DNA of 12,616 nucleotides from an uncultured Clostridia bacterium (GTDB lineage Bacteria > Bacillota > Clostridia > Christensenellales > Aristaeellaceae), in contig CAMMGP010000014.1 in NCBI GenBank assembly GCA_946496415.1, forward strand, positions 1-12,616, written 5' to 3'. The translations under genes were made by a program, and so were the position numbers. The notes under the pieces were generated by a model that saw only the letters and a program-made list of their open reading frames with translations, did not search any database and was not told the origin of the DNA. Each line of letters starts with the position of its first letter. Within the stretch, counting starts at the first letter, position 1. Positions 8,842 through 12,616 of the stretch are shown piece after piece.

Positions 8842-9443
8842 TGACCATCCGCAGCGCCAAATTCGTGCTGTCCCTCGACCGTCTGCGCGCATTCCCCGGC
8901 CAGGGAATGCCGGAGATCGCCATGGCGGGCAAGTCCAACGTGGGCAAATCCTCGATGATCAACAGCCTGCTCGGCAATTCCAAATTGGCGCGCACATCTT
9001 CAGAGCCGGGCAAGACGCGCCTGATCAACTTCTTTCAGGTCAACGAGCAATTCTGGCTGGTCGATCTGCCCGGCTATGGCTTTGCCAAGGCGCCCAAGGC
9101 CGAGCGCGACAAGTGGGGCGCGATGATCGAAGGTTATCTTGAGGGCTCGAAACACTTAAAGCGCGTGCTGCATCTGGTGGACATCCGCCACGCGCCTACG
9201 CGCGACGATCAGATGATGGTCGAGTACCTGCGCCACTACGATATCCCCTTCACCGTAGTGGCCACCAAGGCAGACAAACTCTCCAAGGCGGCGAGGGGGC
9301 GCTCCATCCCCCTCATTTGCCGCACGCTGGCCGTGCAGCCCTGGGAGGTCATCCCCTATTCCTCCGAGGACGGCACCGGCCGGGAAAAAATACTGGAACT
9401 TTTGGAAAACGAGATCGCAAACGGGTGTGAGGACGATGCGTAA
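8838..9443 (+). CDS. engB: Ribosome biogenesis GTPase EngB (YsxC/YihA)
   Basis: Cytoplasmic GTPase needed for assembly of the large ribosomal subunit; 201 residues, normal for the family. G1 GKSNVGKSS (31-39), G2 within SEPGKTRLINFF (Thr60), G3 DLPG (76-79), G4 TKAD (143-146) and a G5-like YSSEDG (174-179) are all present, so it should bind GTP. The ATG at 8838 overlaps the lon stop (ATGA) and has AAGGTGG a few nt upstream; the adjacent ATG at 8841 is a possible alternative. It overlaps the next gene by 8 nt. Confidence 0.96.
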
Positions 9444-10341
9444 ACAATTTCGCGGCGGCCTTTTGCTGGCGCTGGCCGCGCTGATCTGGGGCATGGCCTT
9501 TTCCGCGCAGAGCGAGGCCGGCAAGCACATGGGGCCGTTCGCCTTTACGGCGGCGCGCTCCTTTATCACGTTTTTCGCGCTGCTGCTCTTCGAGGCGGTG
9601 GGCAGCCGCGGCAGGCGACAGGCGCAGGCGGTTCAGGCCGCTCCCCTGTCCGCTTACATAAAGGTCGGCGCGCCGCTGGGCGCGGTGATGTTCGCCGCCT
9701 CGGCGCTGCAGCAACTTGGCCTCACCATCGACCCCAGCGCCGCCAAGAGCGGCTTTATCACCGCGCTGTACATCGTCATCGTGCCCATCCTCGGCCTGAT
9801 CTTCTTCCGCCGGCGCGTGGGCGTGCAGATGTGGCTGGGCGTGGCGCTGTCGCTGGTTGGTCTGGCGCTTTTGTGCGTCAAGGACGGTTTCACCATCGGC
9901 GCGGGCGACTTGGTGACGTTGGCCTGCGCGGTGATGTTCGCCGTGCACATCGTCGCCGTCGATCGCTTTGCCGGCGGCTTGAGCGCGCCGCGGCTTTGCT
10001 GCGTGCAGTTTGGCTTTACGGGCCTGCTGGCGCTCATCGTCGCCCTCTTTACCGAGACGGTGCGCTTTTCTGACATGCTCGCCTGCTGGCCGAGCCTCTT
10101 GTACGTGGGCGTGTGCTCCGGCGCGATGGGCTATACGCTGCAAATCGCCGGACAGAAGTATACGGAACCGACGGTGGCTTCGCTCATACTCTGCCTGGAG
10201 AGCGTGTTCGCCGCGGTGGGCGGCTGGCTGCTGCTGGGACAGGTGCTCTCCGCGCGCGAGATGGCCGGCTGTGCGGTGATGCTCGCCGCCTGCGTGCTGG
10301 CGCAGCTTCCAGAAAAGCGCCGCGCCGCCGTCGGCCGCTGA
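9436..10341 (+). CDS. EamA/DMT-family transporter
   Basis: Inner-membrane carrier of the drug/metabolite transporter superfamily, 301 residues with about ten hydrophobic helices arranged as two EamA repeats. Typical features are the N-terminal LLLALAALIWGMAFSAQ, SGFITALYIVIVPILGL in the first half, and QKYTEPTVASLILCLESVFAAVGGW in the second. Substrate cannot be read; relatives export amino acids, metabolites or drugs. The ATG at 9436 is preferred because GTGAGG lies just upstream; GTG 9427 is in frame but poorly supported. The start lies within the end of engB (8-nt overlap), so it is in the lon-engB transcription unit, although a functional link to them is not obvious. Confidence 0.88.
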   Translation: MRKQFRGGLLLALAALIWGMAFSAQSEAGKHMGPFAFTAARSFITFFALLLFEAVGSRGRRQAQAVQAAPLSAYIKVGAPLGAVMFAASALQQLGLTIDPSAAKSGFITALYIVIVPILGLIFFRRRVGVQMWLGVALSLVGLALLCVKDGFTIGAGDLVTLACAVMFAVHIVAVDRFAGGLSAPRLCCVQFGFTGLLALIVALFTETVRFSDMLACWPSLLYVGVCSGAMGYTLQIAGQKYTEPTVASLILCLESVFAAVGGWLLLGQVLSAREMAGCAVMLAACVLAQLPEKRRAAVGR

Positions 10342-10377
10342 AGTCCTTTTCCATATCGACGCAAAGGGAGCGATACC

Positions 10378-11424
10378 ATGCTGCAAAAGCGATGCCGCGA
10401 TTACGGTCTTACGGTCGGCGAGTTGCCTGCCGGGCCGCTCAATAAAATCAGCGACGTGCCCGGCGTGCTGGTCGGCCACGCGACGCTCGACGACGCGCGC
10501 CACAAGACCGGCGTGAGCGTGGTCATCCCCGGCGCGGGCGATCCGTTTTTCCACAAGCCCGTGGCCGCCGCTTTCGTGCTCAACGGCTTTGGCAAGACGC
10601 TGGGACTGATGCAGGTGGAGGAATTGGGCGTCATTGAAACGCCCATCGCCATCACCAACACGCTCAACGTCGGTCGCATACACGACGCCATGGTCGGCTA
10701 TATGATTGATCGCTGCCAAAAGGCCGGTTACCGCCTGACCTCCGTAAACCCCGTCGTCTGCGAGTGCAACGACGCGGGGCTCAACGACATACAGGACCGC
10801 GCGCTGGGCACGGAGCATCTGCGCGCCGCCATCGCCGACGCCCGCGCCGACTTTGCCGAGGGCGACATTGGCTGCGGCAAGGGCACGGTCTGCCACTCCT
10901 TGAAGGGCGGCGTCGGTTCCGCCTCCCGGCAGGTGGAACTGGACGGCAAGACCTACACGCTCGGCGTGCTGGTGCAGAGCAACCACGGCTCTCTGAAAGA
11001 CCTGCGCATCGATGGAAAGCCTGCCGGGCGCATGATCGACGCCGCGCTCAATGCCTCCGCGCCGGACAAGGGCTCGATCATCAGCATTATGGCCACGGAC
11101 GTTCCCCTCTCCTCGCGCCAACTCGGACGGGTTCTCAAGCGCGCCAGCGTTGGCCTTGCCCGCCTTGGCTCCTTTATCGGCCACGGCAGCGGCGAGGTGA
11201 TGCTCGGCTTCACCACCGCCAACCGCATGCCGCATGACTCTGAAGGGCAACTGCTGCCTTTCCACGCGCTCGCGGAGAGCAAGATCGACCTGCTCTTCCG
11301 CGCCATGGCCGAGGCCGAGGAGGAAGCGGTACTTAACTCCATGCTCGCCGCGCAGAGCGTGACCGGCTTTGACGGCACGACGAAGCGCAGCCTGCGCGAA
11401 TTCATGGGGCAGATACGCGCCTGA
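10378..11424 (+). CDS. P1-family (DmpA-like) aminopeptidase, self-cleaving
   Basis: An Ntn-like hydrolase of peptidase family S58 (DmpA, BapA), 348 residues, cytoplasmic (no signal peptide). Members cut themselves before a serine that then becomes the nucleophile and release N-terminal residues from peptides, including D- or beta-amino acid types. The probable cut is Gly232-Ser233 in DKGSIISIMATDVPL. Ser271 and Glu273 (GHGSGEV) lie 38 and 40 residues later, exactly the spacing of Ser250, Ser288 and Glu290 in BapA; Asn202 (QSNHG) fits the conserved oxyanion Asn. Other family blocks are ISDVPGVLVGH (21-31) and GKGTVCHSLKGGVGSASR. AAAGGGAG lies 7 nt before the ATG. It follows the transporter by 36 nt. 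True substrate unknown. Confidence 0.92.
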   Translation: MLQKRCRDYGLTVGELPAGPLNKISDVPGVLVGHATLDDARHKTGVSVVIPGAGDPFFHKPVAAAFVLNGFGKTLGLMQVEELGVIETPIAITNTLNVGRIHDAMVGYMIDRCQKAGYRLTSVNPVVCECNDAGLNDIQDRALGTEHLRAAIADARADFAEGDIGCGKGTVCHSLKGGVGSASRQVELDGKTYTLGVLVQSNHGSLKDLRIDGKPAGRMIDAALNASAPDKGSIISIMATDVPLSSRQLGRVLKRASVGLARLGSFIGHGSGEVMLGFTTANRMPHDSEGQLLPFHALAESKIDLLFRAMAEAEEEAVLNSMLAAQSVTGFDGTTKRSLREFMGQIRA

Positions 11425-11462
11425 CGGGCGGCGACGCATGACGCAAGCGAGGAGGAAGAACC

Positions 11463-11969
11463 ATGGAAAAGCCTTCCATCCGCATCCCCCATCCGGCGCC
11501 TTTCTGGTTCGTCGTCATCTGTCTGGGTGGCGGAGCCTGCGCGTTCCTTGTACTGGCGGTCATCCGCGCGCTGTGCGGGGATTTTCTCAATGTCTTTCTC
11601 TGCCTTGCCGCCGCAGCGATCTTCATCGCCGGCGTGCGCTTTGAGGTGCGCATGAGCGGCGACTTTTTCCGCATCGACGAGGAGGCCATCCACATCTTCC
11701 GCGACTGGCGGGAGACGGACAGCCTGCGCTGGGACGAACTGACCAGTCTGGCCATCCGTCCGGGGCAGTACAGGGGGAAGCCCCGGCGATTTGTCGAAGC
11801 GGGCGCGCAGGTGATGAAGGACGGCGCGTGCGTAAAGGACAGGCGCGTGTCCATCCCGATGCCGTACTTTCCCGCAAAGGACGCATCGTTCCTGCTCAAG
11901 TGCATGCGGCCCATGCTTTCAAAGCTGCAATTCAAGGAAGAGGATGGCCCGCATCGTTTGGAGCATTGA
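11463..11969 (+). CDS. Small membrane protein with a C-terminal soluble domain, unknown function
   Basis: I do not recognise a named family. The 168 residues have two hydrophobic helices, about 13-38 and 41-60, followed by roughly 105 mostly polar residues in the cytoplasm or outside. The segment FFRIDEEAIHIFRDWRETDSLRWDELTSLAIRP resembles the strand-turn-strand and WDEI pattern of bacterial PH-like domains that follow a TM pair; this is an inference from pattern only. The C terminus is basic then acidic (KLQFKEEDGPHRLEH). AGGAGG (11450-11455) lies 7 nt before the ATG, and the gene starts 38 nt after the peptidase stop, so it is probably the last gene of the lon unit. Confidence 0.7.
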   Translation: MEKPSIRIPHPAPFWFVVICLGGGACAFLVLAVIRALCGDFLNVFLCLAAAAIFIAGVRFEVRMSGDFFRIDEEAIHIFRDWRETDSLRWDELTSLAIRPGQYRGKPRRFVEAGAQVMKDGACVKDRRVSIPMPYFPAKDASFLLKCMRPMLSKLQFKEEDGPHRLEH

Positions 11970-11984
11970 GCGTCGCCCCGCGCC

Positions 11985-12013
11985 TTGACAAGCGCGGCGG
12001 AGCGCTGTATAAT
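11985..12013 (+). promoter_or_regulatory. Consensus promoter of tRNA-Leu
   Basis: TTGACA (11985-11990), 17-bp spacer, TATAAT (12008-12013), all twelve positions consensus. Transcription would start near 12020, about 12 nt before the mature tRNA. The -35 lies in CTTGACAAG and in the loop of a GC-rich 6-bp inverted repeat (CCGCGC 11978-11983, GCGCGG 11992-11997). Confidence 0.92.
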
Positions 12014-12031
12014 CAATCTACCGTCATCCGC

Positions 12032-12118
12032 GCCGCTATGGTGGAATTGGCAGACACAAAGGACTTAAAATCCTTCGGAAGAAATTCCGTATCGGTTCGA
12101 GCCCGATTAGCGGCACCA
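12032..12118 (+). tRNA. tRNA-Leu, anticodon UAA
   Basis: A complete class II tRNA of 87 nt with encoded CCA. Acceptor stem GCCGCTA (12032-12038) pairs with TAGCGGC (12108-12114), discriminator A 12115, CCA 12116-12118. Anticodon stem AAGGA/TCCTT encloses loop CTTAAAA with anticodon TAA at 12066-12068. The long variable arm CGGAA-GAAA-TTCCG (12076-12089) is the leucine-type mark. T arm ATCGG/CCGAT with loop TTCGAGC. It reads UUA and, by wobble, UUG. It has its own promoter and terminator and stands as a single tRNA gene. Confidence 0.97.
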
Positions 12119-12119
12119 A

Positions 12120-12150
12120 CCCCGGCCTCATCGCGGGCCGGGGCGTTTTT
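12120..12150 (+). terminator. Intrinsic terminator of tRNA-Leu
   Basis: Perfect 8-bp stem CCCCGGCC (12120-12127) with GGCCGGGG (12136-12143), 8-nt loop, then CG and five T (12146-12150). It begins one base after the tRNA CCA. Confidence 0.92.
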
Positions 12151-12156
12151 GTACGC

Positions 12157-12182
12157 AAAAGCCACGGCAGTGACGCCGTGGC
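12157..12182 (-). terminator. Intrinsic terminator of the pgi gene
   Basis: On the minus strand, stem GCCACGGC (12182-12175) with GCCGTGGC (12168-12161), 6-nt loop, followed by TTTT (12160-12157). It lies 19 nt past the pgi stop and faces the tRNA terminator. Confidence 0.85.
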
Positions 12183-12201
12183 TCGTTTGCGAGGATGCAC
12201 T

Positions 12202-12616
12202 TTAGAAGATATAATCGGAATTGGCGGCGGGGCGCTTCTTCATCTCCTCGCGCTTGGCGGAGTGCTTTTCGCTCTCGTAGCCCATCACCGCATAGGAAGC
12301 GACCTTGGACTCCTCGACGCCAGGCTGATTGAAGGCGTCGATGTTGAGCAGCGCGCCGGCGTAGGCCGTCACCAACTCGAGGAAATACAGCAGCTGGCCG
12401 ATGGTTTCTTCACAGACCGTGGGCAGCGTAATGGTCTGGCTGACGTGGCCGGAGCGATAGACGGCGTATTCCGTGCCCTGGCGCTCGGCCTCGATGAGCT
12501 GGTTGTGGCTCTTGCCGCCGAGGAAGGCGATGGTGGGCACGTCGTCGCAGCCGTGCGGAATGGGCGTGGTGGCGCGGAAGTTCTCCACGCGCAGGAAGGT
12601 GATGACCTTATCGAAC
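12202..12616 (-). CDS. pgi: Glucose-6-phosphate isomerase, C-terminal part (cut by window edge)
   Basis: Cytoplasmic glycolytic enzyme that interconverts glucose 6-phosphate and fructose 6-phosphate. Only the last 137 residues are in the window; the frame is open through the right edge (FDKVITFLRVENFRA...), so the true start lies outside and the GTG at 12588 is not a start. Family blocks seen are LGGKSHNQLIEAERQGTEYAL-like sequence and IDAFNQPGVEESK, which includes the conserved active-site Lys. The protein ends EEMKKRPAANSDYIF. Its own terminator follows. Confidence 0.95.
   Translation of the reverse strand, partial: FDKVITFLRVENFRATTPIPHGCDDVPTIAFLGGKSHNQLIEAERQGTEYAVYRSGHVSQTITLPTVCEETIGQLLYFLELVTAYAGALLNIDAFNQPGVEESKVASYAVMGYESEKHSAKREEMKKRPAANSDYIF

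Noticed and set aside
9349..11439. Minus-strand open frame of 696 codons opposite the transporter and peptidase
   Set aside because: Low-complexity His/Ala/Arg/Gln composition and it spans the reverse of two well supported genes and parts of engB.
11978..11997. GC-rich hairpin as a terminator of the lon unit
   Set aside because: No T run follows the stem on the plus strand; the loop is explained by the tRNA promoter.
11828..12205. Open frame running through the tRNA gene
   Set aside because: It reads across the membrane-protein end, tRNA promoter, tRNA and terminator; the RNA gene explains the sequence.

Overview
The window looks like ordinary chromosomal DNA from a GC-rich member of the Bacillota, probably an uncultured Clostridia-type lineage. 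The evidence is the gene set (ScpB, YprB-like nuclease, LonA next to EngB/YsxC, a BMP-family nucleoside-type ABC importer), strong purine-rich Shine-Dalgarno sites, consensus SigA-type promoters, and intrinsic terminators. The species cannot be fixed from sequence alone. I see no phage, insertion sequence, CRISPR array or recognisable defence system.

Layout, left to right. (1) 12-2619, minus: a two-gene piece of an ABC importer (ATPase, then permease); the operon runs off the left edge. (2) 2620-2812: a divergent control region with a perfect consensus promoter for scpB and a -10 box for the transporter. (3) 2813-3343, plus: scpB standing alone, ending at a terminator shared with the convergent minus-strand cluster. 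(4) 3388-6049, minus: YprB-like exonuclease, TPR protein (4-nt GTGA overlap), a terminator whose loop holds the TPR stop codon, then a secreted protein with eight CxxC motifs resembling the DnaJ cysteine-rich domain. (5) 6062-6468: a roughly 400-bp divergent region with the yprB-like promoter at one end, the lon promoter at the other, and inverted repeats between. (6) 6469-11969, plus: lon, engB, an EamA/DMT transporter, a P1-family (DmpA-like) self-cleaving aminopeptidase and a small membrane protein. They overlap or are spaced by less than 40 nt, and no terminator is visible, so they look like one transcription unit. (7) 12032-12118: tRNA-Leu(UAA) with its own consensus promoter and terminator. 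(8) 12202 to the right edge, minus: the C-terminal part of glucose-6-phosphate isomerase, with its own terminator facing that of the tRNA.

Functionally the window combines housekeeping (chromosome segregation, protein quality control, ribosome assembly, glycolysis, translation) with uptake and export. The least explained items are the secreted multi-CxxC protein and its YprB/TPR neighbours, the repeats in the two divergent control regions, and the identical 9-mer CTTGACAAG around the -35 box of three unrelated promoters. Nothing here amounts to a clearly new system; the findings are local observations of modest interest.
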